Below, piece by piece: positions 8,784-17,976 of a DNA stretch of 55,977 nt. The DNA lies in NCBI GenBank assembly GCA_017483805.1, contig JAFUUL010000060.1, positions 1-55,977 on the forward strand, in the 5' to 3' direction. The notes beneath the pieces are model-generated. The model had not been told where the DNA came from. It saw nothing but the letters and a program-made list of their open reading frames with translations, and made no database searches. This DNA is from Prevotella sp. Its GTDB lineage: Bacteria > Bacteroidota > Bacteroidia > Bacteroidales > Bacteroidaceae. Made by a program: the position numbers and the translations under genes. Every line of letters starts with the position of its first letter. Within the stretch, counting starts at the first letter, position 1.

Positions 8784-10607
8784 TCATACGAATTTCTGAA
8801 TGAGGCTGATGAAGCGTTGGCCGTACTTCTGGCGCTTGAACTCGCCGATGCCTGAGACGTGGCCGAACTGCTCGATGGTGGTGGGCTTGATGGTGGCCAG
8901 AGCGTGGAGCGTCTTGTCGCTGAAGACGATGTAGGGCGGCATCTTCTCCTCCTCGGCACACTGCAGGCGCAACTGGCGCAGGGCCTCGAACAGGCGCGGG
9001 TCTTCGGTGCCGGAGGTGGGCGGCAGACCGGGGATGGTGATGCTGGGTATCTGCAGTTGCAGTTTGGGCTTCTGCCGCTTGGGCTGCTCCTTCACGCTGC
9101 GGTCTATGACACTCAGTTCGATCGTTTTGCGGCCGAAGAGGATGTCCTCGCCCGATGGGGTGATCTTGGCGTGCTGCCCCTCGTCGTAGGCAATCTCGAT
9201 GAGGCCCATCTGTAGCATTTGCAGCAGGTAGTCCTGCCAGTCGTTGAGCGGTGTGTCGCGGCCTACGCCGAAGGTCTTGAGCGTGTTGTAGCCTTTGCGC
9301 TTGACTTCCGGCGAGGCCATGCCCTTGACGATCTCGATGGCGGTGGAGATGCGTATCTGCTCGTCGGTGCGGCGGATGGCGCTGAGGGCCATCTGGCAGA
9401 GGCGTGTGCCGTCGAAGCGGCGGGGCGGATTCTGGCAGACGTCGCAGTTGCCGCAGTCGTGGTCGCTCTGCTCGCCAAAGTAGTTGAGCAGGATGCGGCG
9501 ACGGCAGACGCTCGACTCGGCATACTCCTGCATACGGCGCAGTTTGTCGCGGTTGATGTCCTGCTGGCCGCTCTGGCGGGCAAACTCCTCCAGTTGGATG
9601 ATGTCGGCCAGCGAGTAGAACAGCACCGTGTCAGCAGGCGCCCCGTCGCGGCCTGCACGACCGATCTCCTGATAGAAACTCTCGATGCTCTTGGGCAGAT
9701 TGTAGTGGATGACCCACCTCACGTTGCTCTTGTCGATGCCCATGCCGAAGGCCACGGTGGCACAGATGACCATCACCTCGTCGTTCTTGAACTGCTCCTG
9801 CGTCTGGCTGCGTTCTGTGGGTGAGAGGGCGGCATGATAGGGGAGGGCCTTGATGCCGGCACGCCTCAGATCCTCGGCCACCTTCTCCGTAGACTTGCGG
9901 CTCAGGCAATAGATGATGCCTGCATCCAGCGGACGGGCCTTGATGAAATTGAGAATAAACGAAAACTTCTCTTTCGCCTTGTAACCTCTTTTGACAGAGA
10001 GACTTAAATTCGGACGGTCGAAACTGCTGACGAACTCGCGGCAGCCCTCGATGTTCATCTGCTTCAGAATGTCGCGACGGGTCAGTTTGTCGGCCGTTGC
10101 CGTCAGGGCCATGATGGGCACGTCGGGGAAGCGCTGTCGGAGCAAGCCCAGTTGGGTGTACTCCGGACGGAAGTCGTGGCCCCACTGGCTGATGCAGTGG
10201 GCCTCGTCGATGGCGAAAAGCGAGATGCGTATGGACTTCAGCAGGAAGTCCATCTCGGCCAGCAACTTCTCGGGCGAGATGTAGAGCAACTTCAGTAGGC
10301 CCGCAGCACACTTGCGGCGGATGATAGTGTCGGCCGTCATGTCGTTGTTGGAGTTGAGGGCCTCTGCCTCGATGCCGTTGGCCTTGAGCGTCTCCACCTG
10401 GTCCTTCATCAGGCTGATGAGTGGCGACACCACTATACATGTGCCCGGCATGGCCAGGGCGGGAATCTGGTAGCACAGGCTCTTGCCGCCGCCGGTGGGC
10501 ATGAGCACCAGAGCGTCGTGGCCGCTCATCACGTGGAGGATGATGTCTTCCTGATGGGGCCGGAACGAGTCGTAGCCGTAGTAGCGCTTGAGTATGTCGT
10601 AGATCAT
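8784..10607 (-). CDS. recQ: ATP-dependent DNA helicase RecQ
   Basis: 3'-to-5' DNA helicase acting in recombination and replication repair. The 607-residue protein has helicase motif 0 (FRPHQEDII, residues 15-23), Walker A MPTGGGKSLCYQIPAL, DEAH box FAIDEAHCISQWGHDFRP, motif VI QEIGRAGRDG, the RecQ zinc site (CRRRILL...DCGNCDVC), a winged helix, and a C-terminal HRDC domain (LRQLR...GIGEFKRQKYG). Start chosen at 10607 (MIYDILKRYYGY), since the next in-frame ATG upstream (10664) lies on the far side of the -7 box at 10629-10636. Confidence 0.95.
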   Translation of the reverse strand: MIYDILKRYYGYDSFRPHQEDIILHVMSGHDALVLMPTGGGKSLCYQIPALAMPGTCIVVSPLISLMKDQVETLKANGIEAEALNSNNDMTADTIIRRKCAAGLLKLLYISPEKLLAEMDFLLKSIRISLFAIDEAHCISQWGHDFRPEYTQLGLLRQRFPDVPIMALTATADKLTRRDILKQMNIEGCREFVSSFDRPNLSLSVKRGYKAKEKFSFILNFIKARPLDAGIIYCLSRKSTEKVAEDLRRAGIKALPYHAALSPTERSQTQEQFKNDEVMVICATVAFGMGIDKSNVRWVIHYNLPKSIESFYQEIGRAGRDGAPADTVLFYSLADIIQLEEFARQSGQQDINRDKLRRMQEYAESSVCRRRILLNYFGEQSDHDCGNCDVCQNPPRRFDGTRLCQMALSAIRRTDEQIRISTAIEIVKGMASPEVKRKGYNTLKTFGVGRDTPLNDWQDYLLQMLQMGLIEIAYDEGQHAKITPSGEDILFGRKTIELSVIDRSVKEQPKRQKPKLQLQIPSITIPGLPPTSGTEDPRLFEALRQLRLQCAEEEKMPPYIVFSDKTLHALATIKPTTIEQFGHVSGIGEFKRQKYGQRFISLIQKFV

Positions 10608-10628
10608 GATTCTGCTTGTTTGAGATGG

Positions 10629-10636
10629 CAAAGGTA
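10629..10636 (-). promoter_or_regulatory. -7 box of recQ
   Basis: TACCTTTG on the minus strand, 21 bases before the chosen ATG; it decides the recQ start codon. Confidence 0.65.
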
Positions 10637-10708
10637 CGAAAAAACTATGATACTGACAAAGCATTTTGATAAGTAAATGCGCATTTTCATTTAATTTATG
10701 CCAAAATA

Positions 10709-10740
10709 TTTGCCCAATTCAAATAAAAAGTGTAATTTCG
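10709..10740 (+). promoter_or_regulatory. Promoter of serC (-33 TTTG, -7 TAATTTCG)
   Basis: TTTG at 10709-10712 and TAATTTCG at 10733-10740 are separated by 20 bases, the spacing expected for Bacteroidetes promoters. The serC ATG follows 50 bases later. Confidence 0.65.
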
Positions 10741-10790
10741 CACCGTCAAAAACAAGAAGCAATTAATCATTCAATAAACATTCAAAATTT

Positions 10791-11858
10791 ATGAAGAAGT
10801 ACAACTTTAATGCAGGCCCCTCCATGTTGCCCCGCGAGGTCATCGAGGCTACTGCCAAACAGTGTTTAGACTTCAATGGTTCTGGTCTCTCTCTGATGGA
10901 GATCAGCCATCGTGCAAAGGACTTCCAGCCCGTGGTCGACGAGGCTGTGGCTCTGGTCAAGGAGTTGCTCAGCATCCCCGAGGGCTACTCAGTCATCTTC
11001 CTCGGCGGCGGCGCATCGCTCGAGTTCTGCATGATTCCCTACAACTTCCTGATCAAGAAGGCTGCCTACCTGAACACCGGCGTGTGGGCCAAGAAGGCCA
11101 TGAAGGAGGCCAAACTCTTCGGCGAAGTGGTTGAGGTGGCTTCGAGTGCCGATGCCAACTATACCTTCATCCCCAAGGACTGGACGGTGCCTGCAGACGC
11201 TGACTATCTGCACATCACCTCTAATAATACTATATATGGTACGGAGATCCGCAAGGACCTCGATGTGCCTGTGCGCCTGATTGCCGATATGTCGTCTGAC
11301 ATCTTCAGCCGTCCCGTCGACGTGGCCAAGTATGATGCCATCTATGCCGGTGCCCAGAAGAACCTGGCTATGGCTGGCGTGACCATCGTCATCGTGAAGG
11401 ACGACGCTCTGGGCAAGGCTCCGCGCGAGATTCCCACGATGCTCGACTATCGCACCCACGTGGACAAGGGCTCGATGTTCAACACACCTCCCGTGGTGCC
11501 CATCTACTGCGCCCTGGAGAACCTGCGCTGGATCAAGAAGCAGGGCGGCGTAGAGGCTATGGACAAACTGGCCAAGCAGCGTGCTGAGATCGTCTATGGC
11601 GAGATTGACCGCAACAAGATGTTCGTGGGCACCGCCAAGGAGGAGGATCGCTCGCTGATGAACATCTGCTTCGTCATGGCCGACGAGTACAAGGAACTGG
11701 AGAAGGACTTCCTCGACTTTGCCGTATCGAAGGGCATGGTCGGCGTGAAGGGTCACCGCTCGGTAGGCGGTTTCCGCGCTTCCTGCTACAACGCCCAGAC
11801 CATCGAGGGTGTCAACGCTCTCGTGGCTTGCATGAAAGAGTTCGAGGCTAAACATTAA
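10791..11858 (+). CDS. serC: Phosphoserine aminotransferase
   Basis: Converts 3-phosphohydroxypyruvate and glutamate to phosphoserine and 2-oxoglutarate (serine biosynthesis; also pyridoxine pathway). The 355-residue PLP enzyme opens with [14 protein letters not shown], carries HRAKDFQPV near 41-50, GGGASLEF near 74-81, and the PLP-lysine region [12 protein letters not shown] near 192-202. It ends with the phosphate-binding [14 protein letters not shown]. Followed 14 bases later by serA, the preceding step in the pathway, so they form an operon. Confidence 0.97.
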   Translation: MKKYNFNAGPSMLPREVIEATAKQCLDFNGSGLSLMEISHRAKDFQPVVDEAVALVKELLSIPEGYSVIFLGGGASLEFCMIPYNFLIKKAAYLNTGVWAKKAMKEAKLFGEVVEVASSADANYTFIPKDWTVPADADYLHITSNNTIYGTEIRKDLDVPVRLIADMSSDIFSRPVDVAKYDAIYAGAQKNLAMAGVTIVIVKDDALGKAPREIPTMLDYRTHVDKGSMFNTPPVVPIYCALENLRWIKKQGGVEAMDKLAKQRAEIVYGEIDRNKMFVGTAKEEDRSLMNICFVMADEYKELEKDFLDFAVSKGMVGVKGHRSVGGFRASCYNAQTIEGVNALVACMKEFEAKH

Positions 11859-11872
11859 TTCATATTATAGAA

Positions 11873-12790
11873 ATGAAAGTTTTAGTAGCAACTGAGAAGC
11901 CGTTCGCAGCAGCCGCTGTGGAGGGCATCCGCAAAGAGATAGAGGGAGCAGGCAACGAACTGGCACTGCTCGAGAAATACACAGAGAAGCAGCAACTGCT
12001 GGACGCCGTGAAGGACGCCGACGCACTGATCATTCGTTCGGATAAGGTCGATGCCGAGGTGCTCGACGCAGCCAAGCAGTTGAAGATTGTGGTGCGTGCC
12101 GGTGCCGGTTACGACAACATCGACCTGGCTGCCGCTACCGCTCACAACGTGGTGGCAGAGAACACGCCCGGACAGAACGCCAACGCAGTGGCCGAACTCG
12201 TCTTCGGTCTGCTCGTCTTCGCCGTCCGCCAGTTCTACAATGGCAAGGCCGGCACCGAGTTGATGGGCAAGAAACTGGGCATCCTCGCCTTCGGTAACGT
12301 GGGCCGCAATGTGGCTCGCATCGCCAAGGGCTTCGGCATGGAGGTCTATGCCTACGACGCTTTCTGCCCTGCAGAGGTGATCGAGAAGGCCGGTGTGAAG
12401 GCCGTGGCCAACCAGGACGCCCTGTTCGAGCAGTGCGACGTGGTGTCGCTCCACATCCCCGCTACACCTGAGACCAAGCAGAGCATCAACTATGCACTGG
12501 TGGGCAAGATGAAGAAGGGTGGCATCCTGGTAAACACCGCCCGCAAGGAGGTGATCAACGAGCCGGAGTTGCTCAAGTTGATGGAGGAGCGTCAGGACCT
12601 GAAGTTCGTGACCGACATCATGCCCGACCAGAACGCCGACTTCCAGAAGTTCGAGGGCCGCTATTTCTCGACCCCGAAGAAGATGGGCGCCCAGACCGCC
12701 GAGGCTAACACCAATGCCGGTATTGCTGCCGCCCGTCAGATCAACGCCTTCTTCAAGGATGGCGACACAAAGTTCCAGGTGAACAAGTAA
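11873..12790 (+). CDS. serA: D-3-phosphoglycerate dehydrogenase (short form)
   Basis: Oxidises 3-phosphoglycerate with NAD to 3-phosphohydroxypyruvate, the first step of serine synthesis. The 305-residue protein has the D-2-hydroxyacid dehydrogenase layout: a catalytic half, the Rossmann fold starting at GKKLGILAFGNVGRNVARIAKGFGM (key glycines G-x-G-x-x-G near 143-148), and the catalytic Arg-Glu-His type residues; LVNTARKEVI replaces the commoner NxxRGxxV. There is no C-terminal ACT regulatory domain, so it should not have the serine feedback seen in long forms. Directly downstream of serC and followed by a terminator. Confidence 0.93.
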   Translation: MKVLVATEKPFAAAAVEGIRKEIEGAGNELALLEKYTEKQQLLDAVKDADALIIRSDKVDAEVLDAAKQLKIVVRAGAGYDNIDLAAATAHNVVAENTPGQNANAVAELVFGLLVFAVRQFYNGKAGTELMGKKLGILAFGNVGRNVARIAKGFGMEVYAYDAFCPAEVIEKAGVKAVANQDALFEQCDVVSLHIPATPETKQSINYALVGKMKKGGILVNTARKEVINEPELLKLMEERQDLKFVTDIMPDQNADFQKFEGRYFSTPKKMGAQTAEANTNAGIAAARQINAFFKDGDTKFQVNK

Positions 12791-12811
12791 GTTTTTCCCC
12801 CTATAGTGAAC

Positions 12812-12844
12812 AATCCCGGTGCGGCTCATGGTGGCATCGGGATT
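12812..12844 (+). terminator. Hairpin after serA
   Basis: AATCCCGGTGC (12812-12822) pairs with GCATCGGGATT (12834-12844) with one G-U pair, then TTTATC. It sits in the gap between serA and the sensor kinase-like gene. Confidence 0.7.
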
Positions 12845-12874
12845 TTATCAGTAAAGAATACCTATTATCAGGTT

Positions 12875-14380
12875 ATGAACAGAAAAGTATTGTTTTTGCT
12901 TGTCGGTCTGCTGTGCTGCAGTGCGCTTGTTCGTGCGCAGGAGGGACAGAAGAACGACCTTCAGCAGCGGGCTGAACAAGAAATGAACGACGGCAAGTTC
13001 ATTAATGCCCGTTCGCTCTATATCCGTGCCTACGAAGACTACTTCAACAAAAGCCAGTGGAAGCAGGGCGTTGAGTGTGGTGCCAAGGCCACCGCGCTCT
13101 ACTACCGTGAGAACCTCTATCAGGAGGCTTTCGATCTGTTGCGCCGCATCGACCAGAACATAGAGGCCCAGAAGCAGAACCTGGGTTGTCCTGCCGATGC
13201 ACTGCACTACCTGACTACCAAGGAGCGCATGCAGATGTACATGAAGATGAGGCGTAGTGCCAGCGTGTTGGACCAACTCAACATCATGGAGCGCCAGGTC
13301 AACATCGCCGACGACGAGGCGCTGCGGAATGACCTGCTCTACAACAAGGCCATCTACTACTACACCTTCGGTCAGAATGCACAAGGCAATGCCGTCTTCA
13401 AGGAGATGGCCGACAAACTGACGGCCTCGAAGGAGTATGACAAGGTGGACGAGGTCTATCAGACGCTGATAGCCAATGGCCGCAAGAGCGGCAATGCCAA
13501 TATGGTGGCACAGTCGTACAGCAGTTATATCGTCTGGAAGGACTCAGTCAACGCGCTCAAGGTGGCCGAGGAGATTGACTCACTGAAGCAGCATATCGCT
13601 GCCAACGAGACTGCCATTGCTGAGAAGGACAGTTCGCTGACGGCCCGTCAGGTGATGATTGTCGGACTGAGCATTCTGGCCATAGCACTGGCTGCAGTGC
13701 TGGTCTTCGGCGGTCTTGTGCTGATGCGCTACATGCATCTGACCCGCAAGCAGAAGAAGACCATCAGTCAGGCCAACGAGAACAACGCCCTGAAGGCTAA
13801 GTTCATCAGCAATATCTCTGCACAGTTGAGCCCCACGCTCCAGAAACTGGATGCCGGCATTCCTGAGGTGAAGGCCTTGCGCGATTTCTCAGAGCACATC
13901 CAGACCCTCTCTGCACTGGAGAGTTCGGAGGAGGAGGTCGAACTGGAGGATACGCAGATCTCGCAGTTCTGCGAGGGACTGATGGAACAGGTGCGTGAAA
14001 AGGTGAAGGGCGATGTCTCGCTGGAGGTGAGTGCGCCGAAGATGAGTGCCAAGATCAACAAGCCCTATGTCTCCCACATCCTGCTCCATCTGCTGAACAA
14101 CGCCGTGGAATATACGCCCGAGGGCGGAAAGATCAGCCTGGACTTCAAGAAGCGCAGTGCGCACAAGGTGCAGTTCCTGGTGTCAGACACGGGTTGCGGC
14201 ATTCCCGAGGAGAAGCGCGAGGACGTCTTCAAGGCTTTCCTCGAGATCAAGGACCTCAGTCAGGGCGACGGCCTGGGACTGCCCATCTGCAAGCAGATGG
14301 CCCTGAAGATGAACGGCGACCTGGAGATTGACGATGCCTATACCAAGGGCACGCGCTTCGTACTGAGCCTGAATGTATAA
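12875..14380 (+). CDS. Membrane sensor kinase-like protein lacking the phospho-acceptor His
   Basis: A 501-residue protein with signal peptide (VLFLLVGLLCCSALVRA), a periplasmic helical, TPR-like region to about residue 260, one transmembrane helix (about 267-290), and a cytoplasmic kinase-like part. The H-box, usually SHELRTPL, reads ISAQLSPTL, so the histidine is replaced by alanine. The ATP-binding domain is intact: N box HLLNNAVEYTPEGG, G1 DTGCGIPEE, G2 GDGLGLPICKQ. It may bind ATP or partner with another kinase without autophosphorylating on His. Start chosen at 12875 because the signal peptide begins there; the in-frame ATG-less extension upstream runs through the serA terminator. No response regulator is adjacent; a HIT protein gene follows 27 bases later. 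Confidence 0.82.
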   Translation: MNRKVLFLLVGLLCCSALVRAQEGQKNDLQQRAEQEMNDGKFINARSLYIRAYEDYFNKSQWKQGVECGAKATALYYRENLYQEAFDLLRRIDQNIEAQKQNLGCPADALHYLTTKERMQMYMKMRRSASVLDQLNIMERQVNIADDEALRNDLLYNKAIYYYTFGQNAQGNAVFKEMADKLTASKEYDKVDEVYQTLIANGRKSGNANMVAQSYSSYIVWKDSVNALKVAEEIDSLKQHIAANETAIAEKDSSLTARQVMIVGLSILAIALAAVLVFGGLVLMRYMHLTRKQKKTISQANENNALKAKFISNISAQLSPTLQKLDAGIPEVKALRDFSEHIQTLSALESSEEEVELEDTQISQFCEGLMEQVREKVKGDVSLEVSAPKMSAKINKPYVSHILLHLLNNAVEYTPEGGKISLDFKKRSAHKVQFLVSDTGCGIPEEKREDVFKAFLEIKDLSQGDGLGLPICKQMALKMNGDLEIDDAYTKGTRFVLSLNV

Positions 14381-14407
14381 CCAATAACTATAAAAAACAA
14401 TCAAACT

Positions 14408-14833
14408 ATGCAAAGTGATCCCAAACAGTGCCTCTATTGCACGAATAACCAGACGCTGCACGATCTGATGATCGAGTTCGCACAACTGCGCGTTTCGCGT
14501 GCCTTCCTGTTCAAGGAGCAGACCTATCGCGGCCGCTGCCTCGTGGCCTACAAAGACCATGTGAACGACCTGAACGAACTGAGCGATGAAGACCGCAACG
14601 CCTTCATGGCCGACGTGGCTCAGGTGACCCGCGCCATGCAGAAGGCTTTCAATCCCGAGAAGATCAACTATGGTGCCTACAGCGACAAACTGTCGCACCT
14701 GCACTTCCATCTCGCCCCCAAGTATGTTGACGGCCCCGACTATGGCGGCACGTTCCAGATGAATCCCGGCAAGGTGTACCTCACCGACGCCGAATACGCA
14801 GAGATGATAGAGAAGATAAAGGCCAACCTTTAA
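14408..14833 (+). CDS. HIT family hydrolase
   Basis: A 141-residue histidine-triad protein. The active-site motif HLHFHLAPK (about residues 98-106) has the H-x-H-x-H pattern that hydrolyses nucleotide phosphoramidates or dinucleoside polyphosphates. An N-terminal CLYCTNN pair of cysteines resembles the zinc site of HIT/GalT-like members. Its exact substrate cannot be told from sequence. Probably co-transcribed with its neighbours on both sides. Confidence 0.88.
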   Translation: MQSDPKQCLYCTNNQTLHDLMIEFAQLRVSRAFLFKEQTYRGRCLVAYKDHVNDLNELSDEDRNAFMADVAQVTRAMQKAFNPEKINYGAYSDKLSHLHFHLAPKYVDGPDYGGTFQMNPGKVYLTDAEYAEMIEKIKANL

Positions 14834-14861
14834 TCTTCAATCTTCAATTTTCAATCTTCAA
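14834..14861. repeat. Heptanucleotide tract (four TCTTCAA-type units)
   Basis: TCTTCAA, TCTTCAA, TTTTCAA, TCTTCAA fill the whole gap of 28 bases between the HIT gene stop and the last few bases before the DUF1015 ATG. Confidence 0.85.
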
Positions 14862-14871
14862 TAAAAACAAC

Positions 14872-16119
14872 ATGGCAATCGTAAAACCATTCAAGGGAAT
14901 ACGCCCACCGAAAGAGTTGGTGGAGCAGGTGGAGAGCCGTCCCTACGATGTGCTCGACAGTGAGGAGGCTCGCGCCGAGGCCGGCGACAACGAGAAGAGC
15001 CTGTACCATATCATCAAGCCCGAGATCGACTTCCCCGTGGGCACCAGCGAATACGATCCTCGCGTCTACGAGAAGGCTGCCGAGAACTTCCAGAAGTTCC
15101 AGGACAAGGGCTGGCTGGTGCAGGACTCGCGCGAACATTATTATATATATGCGCAGACTATGAACGGCAAGACGCAGTATGGTCTGGTGGTGGGGGCCTA
15201 TGTGGACGACTACATGCAGGGCCGCATCAAGAAGCATGAGTTGACCCGTCGCGACAAGGAGGAAGACCGCATGAAGCATGTGCGTGTGAACAACGCCAAC
15301 ATCGAGCCCGTCTTCTTTGCCTATCCTGACAATAAGGTGCTCGACCAACTGATCATGCGCTACGCCCAGACCGAGCCAGAGTACGACTTCATCGCCCCCA
15401 TCGACGGCTTCCGCCACCAGTTCTGGGTGATTGACAATGCTGCCGACGAGCAGACCGTCACCGAGGAGTTCAGCAAGATGCCGTCGCTCTACATTGCCGA
15501 CGGCCATCACCGTTCGGCTGCTGCCGCCCTGGTGGGTGCCGAGAAGCAACGGCAGAACCCCAACCACACGGGCAAGGAAGAGTACAACTACTTCATGGCC
15601 GTGTGCTTTCAGGCCAGCCAACTGACCATTCTCGACTACAACCGCGTGGTGAAAGACCTCAACGGACTGACCTCTGAGCAGTTCCTCGATGCCCTGAAGA
15701 AGAACTTCACGGTGGAGGACAAGGGTACGGAGATCTACAAGCCCCAGCAACTCCACGAGTTCTCGCTCTATCTCGACCAGCACTGGTACTGCCTGCGTGC
15801 CAAGGAGGGAACCTACGACAACAACGACCCCATCGGCGTGCTCGATGTAGACATCTCCAGCAGACTCATCCTCGACGAGATTCTCAACATTGGCGACCTG
15901 CGCTCATCGAAGCGCATCGACTTTGTGGGCGGTCTGCGCGGTCTGGGTGAACTGAAGCGTCGTGTAGATAGTGGCGAGATGCGCGCTGCACTGGCCCTCT
16001 ATCCCGTCTCCATGCAGCAGATCATGGACATAGCCGACAGCGGCAAGATCATGCCCCCGAAGGCCACGTGGTTTGAGCCGAAATTGCGCTCAGGCCTGGT
16101 GATTCATAAACTGGTATAA
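14872..16119 (+). CDS. DUF1015 domain-containing protein
   Basis: A 415-residue cytosolic protein of the DUF1015 family, recognised by the opening PFKGIRPPKE, VESRPYDVLDSEEAR, NNKEKSLYHI-like stretch, and ADGHHRSAAAALVG near residue 209. Such genes often sit beside serA/serC in Bacteroidales, as here, which hints at a role in amino-acid metabolism, but no reaction is established. Separated from the HIT gene by a heptanucleotide tract. Confidence 0.88.
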   Translation: MAIVKPFKGIRPPKELVEQVESRPYDVLDSEEARAEAGDNEKSLYHIIKPEIDFPVGTSEYDPRVYEKAAENFQKFQDKGWLVQDSREHYYIYAQTMNGKTQYGLVVGAYVDDYMQGRIKKHELTRRDKEEDRMKHVRVNNANIEPVFFAYPDNKVLDQLIMRYAQTEPEYDFIAPIDGFRHQFWVIDNAADEQTVTEEFSKMPSLYIADGHHRSAAAALVGAEKQRQNPNHTGKEEYNYFMAVCFQASQLTILDYNRVVKDLNGLTSEQFLDALKKNFTVEDKGTEIYKPQQLHEFSLYLDQHWYCLRAKEGTYDNNDPIGVLDVDISSRLILDEILNIGDLRSSKRIDFVGGLRGLGELKRRVDSGEMRAALALYPVSMQQIMDIADSGKIMPPKATWFEPKLRSGLVIHKLV

Positions 16120-16164
16120 CAATATTCCGGTATTTCTGGATTATCCAGAACCTCCGGCAGAAAC

Positions 16165-16749
16165 ATGACCGACGAATACAAGACCATAGCGACAACAAGC
16201 GAGGGATTCTATTCCGAGAAGCGGAGCAAGTTCCTCGCTTTTGCCCACCACGTTGAGACCATCGACGAGGTGAAGGAACTCTTGGCCGGTTATCGCAAGA
16301 AGTATTATGATGCCCGCCACGTCTGCTATGCCTATATGCTGGGGGCGGGTAGGGAGGACTTCCGCGCCAACGATGACGGCGAGCCCTCGTCGACGGCGGG
16401 CAAGCCCATCCTGGGGCAGATCAACTCCAACGAACTGACCGACATCCTGATTGTGGTGGTGCGCTACTATGGTGGTGTCAACCTGGGCACCAGCGGACTC
16501 ATCGTGGCCTATCGCGAGGCTGCTGCCGACGCCATCGCCCATGCCCAGGTGGAAACGCGACAGGTGGAGGAGGTGGTCACCTACGACTTCCCCTATGTGA
16601 TGATGAACGACGTGATGCGCATCGTCAAGGAGATGCAGCCGCGCATCGTCTCGCAGACCTACGACAACACTTGCCAGATAAAACTCGCCATCCGCCAGTC
16701 GGAAGTCAGCCGACTGAAGGCTAAACTTGACAAATTGAGTTTCTCCTGA
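16165..16749 (+). CDS. YigZ/IMPACT family protein
   Basis: A 194-residue protein of the UPF0029 family: SKFLAFAHHVETIDE near the N-terminus, RHVCYAYMLG, DDGEPSSTAGKPIL around 72-85 and VVRYYGGVNLGTSGLIVAYREAA. The bacterial members are of unknown biochemical role; the eukaryotic relative IMPACT modulates GCN2 signalling. C-terminal DUF1949-like ferredoxin fold follows (YDFPYVMMNDVMRIVKE). Last gene of the serC-to-yigZ gene cluster. Confidence 0.9.
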   Translation: MTDEYKTIATTSEGFYSEKRSKFLAFAHHVETIDEVKELLAGYRKKYYDARHVCYAYMLGAGREDFRANDDGEPSSTAGKPILGQINSNELTDILIVVVRYYGGVNLGTSGLIVAYREAAADAIAHAQVETRQVEEVVTYDFPYVMMNDVMRIVKEMQPRIVSQTYDNTCQIKLAIRQSEVSRLKAKLDKLSFS

Positions 16750-16791
16750 ATATTTCTCTTTCTTTTTGATGGCTTTTTGGAAATATTTGTG

Positions 16792-16799
16792 TAATTTTG
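16792..16799 (+). promoter_or_regulatory. -7 box of the porin gene
   Basis: TAATTTTG with a TTTTTG -33-like element about 20 bases upstream; the ATG at 16843 is 43 bases downstream. Confidence 0.6.
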
Positions 16800-16842
16800 C
16801 ACCCGCAAGCACTAAACAGAATTATTTCCAAAACATGAAGAA

Positions 16843-17931
16843 ATGAAAAGAACATTTAGGATTGCAACGCTGGCTGTCATGATGGCCGCGTTTAGTAGCA
16901 GTGCCGCCATGGGGCAAGCACAGCAGGAATCGTCGAGTAATGAATGGCTGAAAGACTTCACCGGCCGAATCCAGTTCAATGGTTATGCACAGGCGGGATG
17001 GGCCTATCAGGACCCCAACGATGTGAAGACCAACTCCACCAACCTGAAACGCACACTGCTCTGGGCAAAGGCCCGAATCACCGACCGATGGTCATTCCTC
17101 TTTATGCACGACTTCTCAAGCGTCGTCCAGGAATTCTACACCGACTATCGCATCACCCGTGACAATTCGCTCACCGTCCGCTTCGGACAGTTCAAGCACT
17201 CCTACACCATGGAGAACCCCATGTCGCCCACTCAGTTGGAACTCATCGACGTCTACTCGCAGGCCGTGCTCTATCTGGCCGGTGAGGGCCCTGACCCACT
17301 GAACGGCGTCAACTACGGTCGCGACCAGGGCCTGATGGTCTATGGTGACCTGCTGAAGAATCATCTGCACTACGAACTGGCGCTGATGAGCGGACAGGGC
17401 ATCAACCGTCGCGATGCCAACAATCAGAAAGACTTCATCGCCAAACTCGAGGTGCGTCCCGTCGACGGGCTGCGCATCGTGGGCTCTGGCTATCTGGGCA
17501 CGGGCAACGCCGTGGGCGTGGCTGCCTGGAACCCCACGATTGCCGTAGGCGACAATTATACCCGCAACCGCTATAGCGTGGGTGCTGAATACAAGACGCT
17601 GGCCTATTCGCCTGCCAAGTACAAGGACGCCCGTCCGGCCAGCCTGCGCGCTGAGTGGCTGGGTGGCAAGGATGGCGACGTGGGCAGCCGTGGCGGCTAC
17701 GTGACGGTGGCCATCCCCGTGGTCGATGCACTCGACGTGGTGGCCAGCGGCGAGACCTTCGACCGCAATACCGGTGTGGACGGTTGGGATCAGACCAACC
17801 TGACGCTGGGCCTCCAGTACTGGTTCTACAAGAAGTGCCGACTGCAGTTGCAGTACACCCGTTGTATGTGTGGCGACCAGATTGGTCAGGACTACAACTG
17901 GCTGCAGGCACAGGTGCAGGTGGCTTTTTGA
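16843..17931 (+). CDS. Porin (phosphate-selective porin O/P-like)
   Basis: A 362-residue outer-membrane beta-barrel with signal peptide ending near residue 25 (SSSAAMGQA). The FNGYAQAGW strand, LKRTLLWAKARITDRWSFLF, FGQFKHSYTMENPMSPTQLE and a C-terminal aromatic ending (QVQVAF) are typical of porin O/P-like proteins. The transported solute is unknown. It precedes a sodium:solute symporter gene by 45 bases, so the two may form an outer-plus-inner-membrane import route. Confidence 0.82.
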   Translation: MKRTFRIATLAVMMAAFSSSAAMGQAQQESSSNEWLKDFTGRIQFNGYAQAGWAYQDPNDVKTNSTNLKRTLLWAKARITDRWSFLFMHDFSSVVQEFYTDYRITRDNSLTVRFGQFKHSYTMENPMSPTQLELIDVYSQAVLYLAGEGPDPLNGVNYGRDQGLMVYGDLLKNHLHYELALMSGQGINRRDANNQKDFIAKLEVRPVDGLRIVGSGYLGTGNAVGVAAWNPTIAVGDNYTRNRYSVGAEYKTLAYSPAKYKDARPASLRAEWLGGKDGDVGSRGGYVTVAIPVVDALDVVASGETFDRNTGVDGWDQTNLTLGLQYWFYKKCRLQLQYTRCMCGDQIGQDYNWLQAQVQVAF

Positions 17932-17938
17932 TGGGACA

Positions 17939-17966
17939 TTGAAGATTGAAAATTGAACATTGAAGA
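17939..17966. repeat. Heptanucleotide tract (four TTGAANA units)
   Basis: TTGAAGA, TTGAAAA, TTGAACA, TTGAAGA lie between the porin stop and the symporter ATG. TTGAAGA is the reverse complement of the TCTTCAA unit at 14834-14861. Confidence 0.85.
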
Positions 17967-17976
17967 TTGTGGAAAT